DNA from: Sphingosinicella sp963974575
Lineage (GTDB): Bacteria; Pseudomonadota; Alphaproteobacteria; Sphingomonadales; Sphingomonadaceae
Length of the DNA: 64,000 bases
Direction: 5' to 3'
Assembly: GCF_963974575.1 (NCBI RefSeq)
Contig: NZ_CAXBBQ010000002.1
Span: 434,001-498,000, forward strand
Part shown: positions 28,612 to 36,480 of the stretch, one piece after another
Layout of the letters: every line of letters starts with the position of its first letter
Position numbering within the stretch: the stretch's first letter is position 1
Notes under the pieces: model-generated
What the model saw: the letters and a program-made list of their open reading frames with translations, nothing else
Database searches by the model: none
Told to the model about the DNA's origin: nothing
Program-made: the position numbers and the translations under genes

Positions 28612-28639
28612 TTGACAGCACGAGTGCTATGAATATTTA
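28612..28639 (+). promoter_or_regulatory. Promoter of the serine hydrolase gene
   Basis: TTGACA (28612-28617), 16-nt spacer, TATTTA (28634-28639). The second palindrome begins at 28629 and covers the -10 box, the same arrangement as at TonB receptor 3. Confidence 0.7.
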
Positions 28640-28659
28640 CTCATTGAATATAAATTCAT
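28629..28659. promoter_or_regulatory. TetR operator copy 2 (31-bp palindrome)
   Basis: Palindrome centred on T28644, 12 of 15 pairs matching, core TACTCATTGAATA. It is identical to copy 1 at 24 of 31 positions and overlaps the -10 of the serine hydrolase promoter. Confidence 0.8.
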
Positions 28660-28688
28660 CGAAACTCCATGGTGGGGATCCAGTGCCG

Positions 28689-30656
28689 ATGCGCATTCTG
28701 AAATGGCTCGCCTGTCTTGTAGCGCTTTTGGCCACACCCGCTGTCGCGGCGCCGGCCCAACCTGTTGAAGCCTGGGCCGATGCGCTGTTCCAGCCCGCGC
28801 TGAAGACACACCGCTTCACGGGCGCCGAGATTGTCGTCGTGGAAGACGGCGCGGTGACATTCGCGAAGGGATACGGCCTTGCCGACCCGGTCACCGGCCG
28901 CGCGATGGACCCGGCAGCGACCGAGGTCCGCATCGGCTCCACCACCAAGGTGATCACCGCGACGGCGATTGCTCAGCTTCACGAAAAGGGCCTGATCCGC
29001 TCGCTCGACGACCCCGCCAACCGTTACCTGAAGCGCGTGCAGCTGCCCGACTGGAAGGGCCGCCCGATCACCATCTGGCACCTGCTGACGCACCGCGGCG
29101 GTTTCGAGGACAAGGCGTTCGGACTCGGCACGGACCGCGCCATCGCGCATCCCGTGAGCGCGGACGTGATCGCCCGCGCGATGCCGAAGCTGGTGCGCGC
29201 GCCCGGCACGTGGTCGGTTTATTCAAACTTCGGCACCGCCGTGCTCGGCCTTATCGTCGAGGACGTCTCCGGCCAGCCGATCGATCGCTATTTCAAAGAG
29301 CATATCTTCGCGCCGCTCGGCATGGAGCGCTCGTATCTCAACCTCGCGCTCACGCCCTCCCCCGCACATGCGCTGCCTTATGCGACGTTCCCGAACGGTG
29401 AGCGGCAGGCGATCGGGTTCGTGCCGATGAACCCGTTCATCACGCCTGCGGGTGGCGTCAGCACAACCGGCCTCGACATGGCGCGCTTCATGATCGCGCA
29501 GATCGAGGGCGCGAACGGCAAGCCCTCGATCCTGTCGCCTGAAGGCTTCCGGCGGATGCAGACGCGGCACGTCGCCAACCACCCGGCGACGACCGGCTTC
29601 GGCATGGTGTTCATCGAAGGCAAGTGGAACGGCGCGCATGTCGTGGAGCATGGCGGCGGCTGGCCGGGTTTCCAGACCGTGATGGTGCTGGTGCCCGAGC
29701 GCGGCATCGGCGTGTTCGCCTCGATCGTCGGCGAAGGGCCGGTGGTCGATTTGACCGAACAGCTCCGCGCGCTGGTCGGCAAGACGCGGCTTGCGGCGGA
29801 CCCGGCGAATCCGGTCGAGCCGGTGCTGAATTCCGCTTTCGTGCGCGAGGCCGCGCTGACGCGCTTCCTCGGCGCCTACCGGCCGGTGAAAGCCCCGGTG
29901 ACGCGACCCGTAAGCGATTTCGCGGGCACCTATTGCCGCCAGCGCCGGTCCTACAGCACGGTAGAGGCCGCGTTCGACTTTCTGGGCGCGGGTTATGCGG
30001 TCATCACGGCGGCGGCAGGCGCCGACGGCACGCTCACCATTCGCGGCCTGCCCGGCTATCGGCAGGTGGCGCCCGGCGTGTTCTTCAATCCGGATGCCGC
30101 GCCGCAAGCGCTCGGCGACCCGAACACGTCGGCGCTGTTCGCCTTCACAGCCAGCAATGACAAGGCGACCGGCATGGTGCCGCTGTTGTCGGTGGACGCG
30201 TGGGAGCGGTGCAGCGACACGTGGAACCCGCGCACCCTCGGCATGATGCTGCCGGTGCTGCTCCTCATCACGTTTACCGGCATCCTCTGCCCGTTCTGGC
30301 CGGGGAGCAGGCGCGCCGAACGTCTCGCGCGCTGGCTGCCGCTGTTGCAACTCGGCACGGTCATCGCGCTGCCGCTGGTGCTGCTCGGCTTCTACGGGGC
30401 GGATGACGGCATCATGTACCATGTGCTCGAAGCGCGGCCGGGGCGCTTCATCGCCCTTGCGATCGTGGGCAACCTCGGCGCGGTCGTCGCCGTGCTGACG
30501 ATCGCCGCCGCGATCACCGCGTGGCTGCGCGGCTGGTGGGGCGAAGGCCGCCGCGCCGTTTTCCGCCGCGTGCATTTCAGCCTCATCGCCATCGCGGCGG
30601 CAGGCATTCTCGCCTTCCTCGCCTCACTCAATCTTGTCGGCTGGAACCTGCCGTAA
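28689..30656 (+). CDS. Class C beta-lactamase-like serine hydrolase with C-terminal membrane segments
   Basis: Exported serine hydrolase of 655 residues. Sec signal MRILKWLACLVALLATPAVAA; penicillin-binding fold with S84-T-T-K87 (SxxK), Y178-S-N180 (YxN) and an HGGG triad loop near 320 in place of KTG. The last 130 residues contain four hydrophobic helices, so the enzyme is anchored with its catalytic domain in the periplasm. The ATG at 28689 is used because an earlier in-frame ATG lies inside the operator. Such proteins include esterases, D-aminopeptidases and peptidoglycan-related hydrolases; true beta-lactamase activity is not implied. It is co-controlled with TonB receptor 3 and overlaps the MaoC-like gene by one base (TAATG). 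Confidence 0.88.
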   Translation: MRILKWLACLVALLATPAVAAPAQPVEAWADALFQPALKTHRFTGAEIVVVEDGAVTFAKGYGLADPVTGRAMDPAATEVRIGSTTKVITATAIAQLHEKGLIRSLDDPANRYLKRVQLPDWKGRPITIWHLLTHRGGFEDKAFGLGTDRAIAHPVSADVIARAMPKLVRAPGTWSVYSNFGTAVLGLIVEDVSGQPIDRYFKEHIFAPLGMERSYLNLALTPSPAHALPYATFPNGERQAIGFVPMNPFITPAGGVSTTGLDMARFMIAQIEGANGKPSILSPEGFRRMQTRHVANHPATTGFGMVFIEGKWNGAHVVEHGGGWPGFQTVMVLVPERGIGVFASIVGEGPVVDLTEQLRALVGKTRLAADPANPVEPVLNSAFVREAALTRFLGAYRPVKAPVTRPVSDFAGTYCRQRRSYSTVEAAFDFLGAGYAVITAAAGADGTLTIRGLPGYRQVAPGVFFNPDAAPQALGDPNTSALFAFTASNDKATGMVPLLSVDAWERCSDTWNPRTLGMMLPVLLLITFTGILCPFWPGSRRAERLARWLPLLQLGTVIALPLVLLGFYGADDGIMYHVLEARPGRFIALAIVGNLGAVVAVLTIAAAITAWLRGWWGEGRRAVFRRVHFSLIAIAAAGILAFLASLNLVGWNLP

Positions 30657-31123
30657 TGGGAATGGACATGAAATCGAAGATCGGAAAACCGCTCGGCACC
30701 TCGCGCTGGTTCGATGTGGAGCAGGCGCTGATCACGCAGTTTTCCGCGTCCACGCTCGACAATGATCCAATGCATCTCGACCCCGCATGGGCACAGGCGA
30801 ACACGCCGTTCGACGGGACCGTGGCGGCGGGGTTCTGGACCACATCGATGCTGATCACGATGTCGCACGACATCGGCTTCATCGATGCCTTCGGCGAGAG
30901 CGAAGGCGGCGCGTGGTATGCGCTGAACTACGGCTTCAACCACATGCGGCTGATCACGCCAGTGCCGGTGGGAAAGCGCATCCGCGCGCATATGAGCTTG
31001 CGTGACTTCCAGGATCGCGGCGACGGTAAGTTCCTGCTCACGATCGACGTGGAGGTCGAGATCGAGGGCGAGGCGAAGCCTGCGCTCGTGGCCGAATGGC
31101 TTGCAATGATCGTGCGGTCGTGA
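30656..31123 (+). CDS. MaoC-like hot-dog dehydratase
   Basis: Cytoplasmic protein of 155 residues with the hydratase 2 motif region STLDNDPMHLDPAWA at about 35-50, in which the aspartate and histidine are the expected catalytic pair, and a GTVAAGFWT segment. Related enzymes hydrate enoyl-CoA or dehydrate 3-hydroxyacyl-CoA. Start codon overlaps the serine hydrolase stop (TAATG), so the two are coupled; ATGs 6 and 12 bp further are alternatives. An acyl product released by the hydrolase may be processed here, but this is inference. Confidence 0.85.
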   Translation: MGMDMKSKIGKPLGTSRWFDVEQALITQFSASTLDNDPMHLDPAWAQANTPFDGTVAAGFWTTSMLITMSHDIGFIDAFGESEGGAWYALNYGFNHMRLITPVPVGKRIRAHMSLRDFQDRGDGKFLLTIDVEVEIEGEAKPALVAEWLAMIVRS

Positions 31124-31127
31124 CGCG

Positions 31128-31514
31128 CTAACGTGCAGGCTTGCCGGGCGGCCTCGGGCGGCGCGGCTGGCCCGGCCGAGACGGGTTCGGACGCGCCCCA
31201 CCCCGCGGGCCGCCGGGGCCGCGTGGACCCGAGGGCTGCGTCGGCTGCGGACGACGCGGCGGCGGTGCAAGGTCCGGGTTCAGAACCGTGTAGCCTTCCT
31301 TCTGAAGGCGCGTGAACGCCGCGCGCACGCTCGCAAGGATCGATGCCTGCAGCGCCTGCGGAAGATCATCGAAGGTAGTGTTCGGGTGAATGGCGTTAAG
31401 GTCGCGAAGCAGCGTGTTGGGCACGCCGCCGGACGCCGTGCGCAGCGCGGAGACGCCGTCGATCACCGCTGCAACGATGGCTTCCCGCATCACTTCGGCC
31501 GCCGGTTTCACCAT
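31128..31514 (-). CDS. Hypothetical protein with proline/arginine/glycine-rich tail
   Basis: I do not recognise this family. The first 85 of 128 residues are a compact helical part (MVKPAAEVMREAIVAAVIDG...). The rest is low-complexity and basic, rich in Pro, Arg and Gly (PRGPGGPRGGARP), like RNA-associated or disordered tails. The ATG at 31514 follows AGGAG by 9 nt; a TTG seven codons upstream is less likely. It converges with the MaoC-like gene, 4 bp apart, and appears monocistronic. Confidence 0.65.
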   Translation of the reverse strand: MVKPAAEVMREAIVAAVIDGVSALRTASGGVPNTLLRDLNAIHPNTTFDDLPQALQASILASVRAAFTRLQKEGYTVLNPDLAPPPRRPQPTQPSGPRGPGGPRGGARPNPSRPGQPRRPRPPGKPAR

Positions 31515-31618
31515 GAGCTTCCACTCCTGCCCCAATACCGCGAAGCGCTATACACAGCCCCGCGTGGGCACGGAACACGTAAATCCGCACGATGATGGTA
31601 GCCCCGCATTTTACGCCA

Positions 31619-32566
31619 TTATTGGGACTTTCCGAAGAACATCAGGAGCTCGGCATTGAACGCAGGAACGACGACCCCGCCGTGACTTTCGCCATCGAAG
31701 ATCTTGAGGCCCGGATAGCGCAGCCCCGGATAGGCGCGGCCGCGCAGTCGGGTTTCGAAATCGGCGAGCTGCGCCACCGGGTCCGGATTGCCGAAGCGCG
31801 CGACGATCTCCGTTTCCGCGGCCTTCAGTTCGGGCGGGAGCGCGAGCACATGGGCAAGCGTTCGTTCCTTGCCTCCGACACCGAGAAAGAGCGTCGCGCG
31901 AAGATCGCGGTGCTGCTTCGCCCAATCCCCCTCGCGCGTGAGGAGGTAACCGTCCGACCACAAGATCGCCGGGCTGGAGAGACCGTAGTAGCGGAAACTT
32001 TCGGGATGCGAGAGCAGGACGTGCAGACCGAAGAGCCCGCCGAGCGAATGGCCGACGAGCGCGGCATTCGTATTGTCCACGGGATAGCGCTGCGCGATGC
32101 GCGGCTTCAGATCAGTCTCGATGAAACGCAGGAAGGCATCGGCGCCGCCGTCCCTGATCTCCGGCCCCTCGCCCACGATCTTGCGAACGAGGGCGGCGTG
32201 CGGAGCATCGCCGGCAGGGGTGTAGTCGCGCAGACGCAGCGTGATCGTGTCAGCCATGCTCTGCACAGGATAGCCGATCCCCACCACCGCGACGGGCGGG
32301 ATGTCCCCCGCGTCGATCAGGACCCGGACCATCTCGGTGAACAGTGGAAAATGCCCGTCCGCATCGAGAAGATAGACGACAGGGAGGCGCGCATCCGGAA
32401 GCGTTTCGGGCGGGATGAATACATGGATGCGGTGGTCCGCACCGCTATCGCGGGACGACATGTCGAATGTCGTGGCCGCCGCAGCGAGCGCGCTACGCGA
32501 AGGGTCCGATGCTACGGCTGGGGTCGAGGCCAGCAGCAGGATGGCCATCAGAGACGCCCGGATCAT
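31619..32566 (-). CDS. Exported alpha/beta-hydrolase, esterase D / enterochelin-esterase-like
   Basis: Secreted esterase of 315 residues. Sec signal MIRASLMAILLLASTPAVA; nucleophile S174 in GHSLGG; catalytic histidine likely in DGESHGG near the end. The fold belongs to the esterase family that includes Fes/IroE and S-formylglutathione hydrolases. Its start overlaps the NTF2-like gene's stop (ATGA), closing an operon that starts with gamma-glutamyltransferase. A periplasmic ester or amide substrate brought in by TonB receptor 4 is plausible; IroE-type siderophore cleavage is a possible alternative. Confidence 0.87.
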   Translation of the reverse strand: MIRASLMAILLLASTPAVASDPSRSALAAAATTFDMSSRDSGADHRIHVFIPPETLPDARLPVVYLLDADGHFPLFTEMVRVLIDAGDIPPVAVVGIGYPVQSMADTITLRLRDYTPAGDAPHAALVRKIVGEGPEIRDGGADAFLRFIETDLKPRIAQRYPVDNTNAALVGHSLGGLFGLHVLLSHPESFRYYGLSSPAILWSDGYLLTREGDWAKQHRDLRATLFLGVGGKERTLAHVLALPPELKAAETEIVARFGNPDPVAQLADFETRLRGRAYPGLRYPGLKIFDGESHGGVVVPAFNAELLMFFGKSQ

Positions 32567-32952
32567 GCGCCGCTCCCCAGATCATCGATGCCTTTCGCGT
32601 CGGCATCGTGTGCGTAGAACCCCTTGTTGACGATGGTCCACGCGCCATTCCGCTCCGTGAGCGTCAGATAGTCGGTATAGTACCGTCCCCGGAACCAGTC
32701 GACGACGCGGACGATCGCAACCGGGCCGGTACGATCGAGGAGATCGATCCGCCACTCCTCGCGCGGCTCCCCGTCGTAGGGCGTTTGCAGCATCGAGACG
32801 AAGGCATCGAGATCGCGGCGGACCTCGCTGCCGTCGCGCCAACCCTGAAAGCGCGCCTCGGGATCGAAGACCTGGCGGAGCGCCGTTTCATCGCCCGCCA
32901 CCATCGCGTGGTAATAGGCCTCCACCACGCCGCGGATCGCATCTTCACTCAC
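32563..32952 (-). CDS. NTF2-like / SnoaL-type protein
   Basis: Small cytoplasmic protein of 129 residues with the cone-shaped NTF2-like fold: EAYYHAMVAGDETALRQVF at the start, FQGWRDGSEVRRDLDAFV, then strand-rich RGRYYTDYLTLTERNGAWTIVNKG. Members are small-molecule isomerases, dehydratases or ligand binders. It overlaps both neighbours by 4 bp, so it is tightly built into the operon. Function unknown beyond the fold. Confidence 0.8.
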   Translation of the reverse strand: MSEDAIRGVVEAYYHAMVAGDETALRQVFDPEARFQGWRDGSEVRRDLDAFVSMLQTPYDGEPREEWRIDLLDRTGPVAIVRVVDWFRGRYYTDYLTLTERNGAWTIVNKGFYAHDADAKGIDDLGSGA

Positions 32953-34154
32953 ACCATTTCTCCCGCCGCCTTGAGATCAGCCGCAAACCGCCCAGCGAGC
33001 GCGACGTCACCAGCGCCGATGTTGAGATGAAGCCCCGGCGGCTCCGTCACCGCGAGCGTGAACCAGCCGCGCCCGGCCATGCGCTGATGCACGATCTTCA
33101 TATCATGGCACGGCGACGTGACCACGACGAGGCTGAACAGCGGATCACCAAGAACGGCGAAACCCGGCACGGCGTTAATCGCATCGACGAAGGCGCGGCG
33201 CGCGGCGGAAAGATCGTGCGCGAGCCTGCGATAGCCGTCGATACCCAGATAGCGCGTGACCGCCCATGCCGATGCGAACGGCGCGCCCGGCGCGGTTCCG
33301 GCGAGCGTTTCCGTCGCCATCGTCGGCAGCGGGTGATCCGAATAGACGAAATCGATCGCTTGCGCGGACTCATCAGCAAGCAGAAGCACTGACGCGCCTT
33401 TTGCGGCGTAACCGTGCTTGTGGAAATCGGCGGACATCGACGAGACGCCGGGCACGTTCAAGCCGCAGGGCGGAATCGCCTCTCCGTTCATGCGCTGGAA
33501 CGGCGCGAGAAAGCCGGACATGCAGGCATCGACGTGAAGCCAGAGACCACGTTCCCGCGCGAGCGCGCCAAAGGCGGCGACATCATCCTCAAGCCCATAG
33601 GCATAGGACGGAAACGAAACATACAGCATCCGTGTCGCAGGCGTGATCGCCGCGGCCATGGCCGCGAGGTCGGCGCAGTGATCCGGCCCCACGGGAACAC
33701 GAATGAGCCGCGCCCCCAGAAGCGCCGCCGCCTTGTCGATGCACGGATGCGCGGACCATGCGGCCACGATCTCTGGCACGCTATCGGCCGGTTCCGTGTT
33801 CTGCAGGTAGGCGCGGAGGGCAAGGATCACACTTTCGGTGCCGCCCGAGGTGAGCCTCGCCGTCGTACCCTCCGGCGCTTCCAGCAGTTCGAGCGTCCAT
33901 TGCTGCAATTCAGTTTGCATCTGCCTTATGCCCGGCGGCTGCGGCAGGCCGGGATAGGAGGAGACGCGGCCGGCATGAGCGAACATGCCATACGCCTCCG
34001 CGGCGATCGCCGAGACGTCCGGCGCCGCGAAAAAGCGCCGGGCGAATCCGATGTCCCGTACCGCATCGGCGTCCTGCAGTGCGAAGCTGCGAAGCCGCTG
34101 GCTGACGGCATCGGCGGAGAGACCTTCCGACGCCAGGGAAATGCGATCAGACAT
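32949..34154 (-). CDS. PLP-dependent lyase/decarboxylase, S1P-lyase-like
   Basis: Fold-type I pyridoxal-phosphate enzyme of 401 residues. Motifs: TSGGTES at 102-108 (phosphate binding), LHVDACMSGF at 206-215 (D209 contacts the pyridine N) and SADFHKHGYAAKG at 241-253 with K246 as the Schiff-base lysine. These match sphingosine-1-phosphate lyase and related group II decarboxylases better than glutamate decarboxylase proper. No signal or membrane segment is seen, unlike eukaryotic S1P lyase. Third gene of the ggt operon. Sphingomonads make sphingolipids, so a sphingoid substrate is possible, but an amino acid released by the peptidase partners fits the context as well. Confidence 0.85.
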   Translation of the reverse strand: MSDRISLASEGLSADAVSQRLRSFALQDADAVRDIGFARRFFAAPDVSAIAAEAYGMFAHAGRVSSYPGLPQPPGIRQMQTELQQWTLELLEAPEGTTARLTSGGTESVILALRAYLQNTEPADSVPEIVAAWSAHPCIDKAAALLGARLIRVPVGPDHCADLAAMAAAITPATRMLYVSFPSYAYGLEDDVAAFGALARERGLWLHVDACMSGFLAPFQRMNGEAIPPCGLNVPGVSSMSADFHKHGYAAKGASVLLLADESAQAIDFVYSDHPLPTMATETLAGTAPGAPFASAWAVTRYLGIDGYRRLAHDLSAARRAFVDAINAVPGFAVLGDPLFSLVVVTSPCHDMKIVHQRMAGRGWFTLAVTEPPGLHLNIGAGDVALAGRFAADLKAAGEMV

Positions 34155-34175
34155 GAAACGGGCCTTGTGTGGACA

Positions 34176-34213
34176 CCGCGCTCCGGCGACGCAAAGACAT
34201 CTCCGGAGCGCGG
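34176..34213. repeat. Hairpin after TonB receptor 4
   Basis: Perfect 11-bp arms CCGCGCTCCGG (34176-34186) and CCGGAGCGCGG (34203-34213) with a 16-nt loop, in the 65-bp gap between receptor 4 and the PLP enzyme. No T-run on the minus strand. Similar in place to the hairpin after receptor 2. Confidence 0.6.
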
Positions 34214-34219
34214 GTGCGA

Positions 34220-36445
34220 CTAGAAGTTGAACGATAGCTCGACGCCGTAGGTACGCGGCGGCTGCAGGAACGCGACAGTGAAGAGGCCGGGCACGTTCGT
34301 CGCGTAGGACGCGACGGTCTCGTTCGTGAGGTTTCTGCCATAAAGGCTGAGCGACCAGCTGCCGTCGGCGGCCTTCACGCCCACCTTGCCGCCAAGCCAC
34401 CAGTACGCGCCCTGCCGCGAAGCATCGGGTGACCCTGCGAGCAGCGCATAACTATCCCGCCAGCTCGCTTCGCCGAAGGCAAACACGTTCAGCGCTTCGG
34501 TGACCGGCTGATCGAAGGACAGGCTCGTGTTGATGCTCCACGGCGAAGTGTAGGCCGGGCGCAGGCCCTTGTTCGCGCCGCCGGTGATTTCCGAATTGAT
34601 GTAGCCGACGCCAAGCGACCAGGTGAGCTCCGGCGTCAGCACCGCCGCAGCATCAAGCTCGAAACCATAGGTGCGGACGCCCGGCTCGTTTGCCGTGACA
34701 TAGCGGAATGCCGCGGAGTCGTAGATCAGCGTCTGCTGATCTTTCACCTTCATGTAGAAGTTGGTGAGATTGAAGCGCAGCTTGCGATCGAACAACATGC
34801 TCCGAAGGCCGAGCTCGAAGGAGTCGATATATTCGGGCTTCACGCTTCCGCCAGAAAAGCCGGAATTGAAACTGGCATTGAAGCCGCCGCCCTTGAAGCC
34901 ATGCGCGTATTTCGCGAACGTCGAAACATCGTCCGTCCAGTCGACCGTGAAGGTCAGGTCGCCGGTCAGCGCCTTGTCGGTGACCTTGTTACGCGTCGTG
35001 CCGAGATCGACCAGCGCACCGAATTCCGTCGGTGCCGGATCATCCTGCGTCAGCATATCGACATAATCGCCGAAAACGGGGTCGGTGCCATCGATACCGA
35101 GTGCTTCCAGAACGCGGATGCCCCGCTTGTTGATCGTGTAGCGAAGGCCGCCCGTTACGCTGAAACGATCGCTGAAGTGATTGGTCGCCGAACCGAAGGC
35201 CGCGTAGCTCTTCGTCGTCGAGCGGGAATCGTCGATCGTGCTTGCGCCTGCGATCACGCTTCCGGTGTTCACGCCGAACAGGAAGTTCTGATAGTTCTTC
35301 AGTGTATCCCGGTAATAATAGAGCCCGGTGAGCCAGGTGAAATTTCCGCCCGAGGGCGACGCCAGGCGCACTTCCTGAGAGAACTGGTTCTGCTTCTGGT
35401 CGTTGCGCGCCGTCGCCACGAAGGTTCCCGCGCCCGACGGCCCCCAGTTAAGGTCGGGATCGGCCTCCTGGATCGCCGAAACGTTATAGGCACGCGCGCT
35501 GGTGATCGATGCGAGTGTCATCTCGTTCGGGAATGTATAATAGATGTTGAGCGCGCCGCCGCCGACTTTGCGGAAGCCGTTATTCCAGACATCTCCGAAC
35601 ATCTCGCGAGAGGTGATGTCCGGCGTCAGCTTCACGATGTCCGGCGGGCCGTAGTAGCCGTGAGAATCGTGGTTGTCGTAGTCGTCGTAGTCGCCCGTCA
35701 GCAGAATGGTGAGGTCGTCGGTCGGGCTGAACGCGAGCTGGCCGCGGAACGACCACGCGTCCGTGCTGTCGAGCGGCTTGTCGAGCGAGACATTCCGGCC
35801 GTAGCCATCATTCCTGATCCGGGCGATGCCGATCTTTCCAGCGAGCTTGCCCGGTACGATCGGACCGCTGACGACCCCCATCGCGGTCAGCTCATCGTAG
35901 TTTCCGTAGCTGATCTTGCCCTTGACCTTGAAGTCGTCGGAGGGGCGCTCGGTGACGATATTGATCGAGCCCGCCGTGACGTTGCGTCCCTGCAGCGTGC
36001 CTTGCGGTCCGCGCAGCACCTCGACGCGTTCGATATCGATGAGGTTCGTCGTGAATCCGGCCGCGCGGCCGATGTAGACATCATCGAGAATGACCGCGAC
36101 GCCCGTTTCGAAACCGGGGGCATTGTCGGCCGAGTTGATGCCGCGAATGCTGATCGAGGTGCTGAGCGTCGTCAGACGGCTGAAGTTGAGGTTGGGGATG
36201 CTGTAGGACATGTCCTGCACATTGTTGAAATTGTGCAGTTCGATCGATTCTGAATCAAAAGCCGTTACGGAGATCGGCACGTTCTGAAGAGATTCCTGCT
36301 GCTTGCGCGCCGTGACGATGATTTCTGGAAGCGCAACGACGGCTTCGTTCTCCGCCGCGAGAGCCGGGCTGCAGAATGCCGCCATGGCTATCGCAGGCAA
36401 TGCCCCGGCGAAAAGCGCCTGCCGGAATTTTCTGTTGTGGATCAT
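34220..36445 (-). CDS. TonB-dependent receptor 4
   Basis: Outer-membrane receptor of 741 residues. Sec signal (MIHNRKFRQALFAGALPAIAMAAF...ALA), LPEIIVTARKQQESLQNVP after it, plug motif RGPQGTLQGRNVTAGSINI near 140-160, and barrel ending LSFNF. Unlike receptors 1, 3 and 5 the plug has LQGRNVTAG rather than LYG(S/A/R)xSMGG, so it belongs to a different subgroup. It lies 35 bp after ggt on the same strand. An upstream AAGGGGG ribosome site supports the start. Ligand probably a peptide or glutamyl compound, by context. Confidence 0.93.
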   Translation of the reverse strand: MIHNRKFRQALFAGALPAIAMAAFCSPALAAENEAVVALPEIIVTARKQQESLQNVPISVTAFDSESIELHNFNNVQDMSYSIPNLNFSRLTTLSTSISIRGINSADNAPGFETGVAVILDDVYIGRAAGFTTNLIDIERVEVLRGPQGTLQGRNVTAGSINIVTERPSDDFKVKGKISYGNYDELTAMGVVSGPIVPGKLAGKIGIARIRNDGYGRNVSLDKPLDSTDAWSFRGQLAFSPTDDLTILLTGDYDDYDNHDSHGYYGPPDIVKLTPDITSREMFGDVWNNGFRKVGGGALNIYYTFPNEMTLASITSARAYNVSAIQEADPDLNWGPSGAGTFVATARNDQKQNQFSQEVRLASPSGGNFTWLTGLYYYRDTLKNYQNFLFGVNTGSVIAGASTIDDSRSTTKSYAAFGSATNHFSDRFSVTGGLRYTINKRGIRVLEALGIDGTDPVFGDYVDMLTQDDPAPTEFGALVDLGTTRNKVTDKALTGDLTFTVDWTDDVSTFAKYAHGFKGGGFNASFNSGFSGGSVKPEYIDSFELGLRSMLFDRKLRFNLTNFYMKVKDQQTLIYDSAAFRYVTANEPGVRTYGFELDAAAVLTPELTWSLGVGYINSEITGGANKGLRPAYTSPWSINTSLSFDQPVTEALNVFAFGEASWRDSYALLAGSPDASRQGAYWWLGGKVGVKAADGSWSLSLYGRNLTNETVASYATNVPGLFTVAFLQPPRTYGVELSFNF

Positions 36446-36480
36446 GGTTTCCCCCTTTTTGGGTTCAAGTTGAATTCGTC

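Noticed and set aside
28629..28688. Earlier ATG for the serine hydrolase at 28629
   Set aside because: This ATG is the first part of the operator palindrome and lies upstream of the predicted transcript start; it would also bury the signal peptide.
28689..30656. True antibiotic-inactivating AmpC beta-lactamase
   Set aside because: It lacks the KTG triad (HGG instead) and carries four C-terminal membrane helices; context points to a hydrolase linked to uptake.
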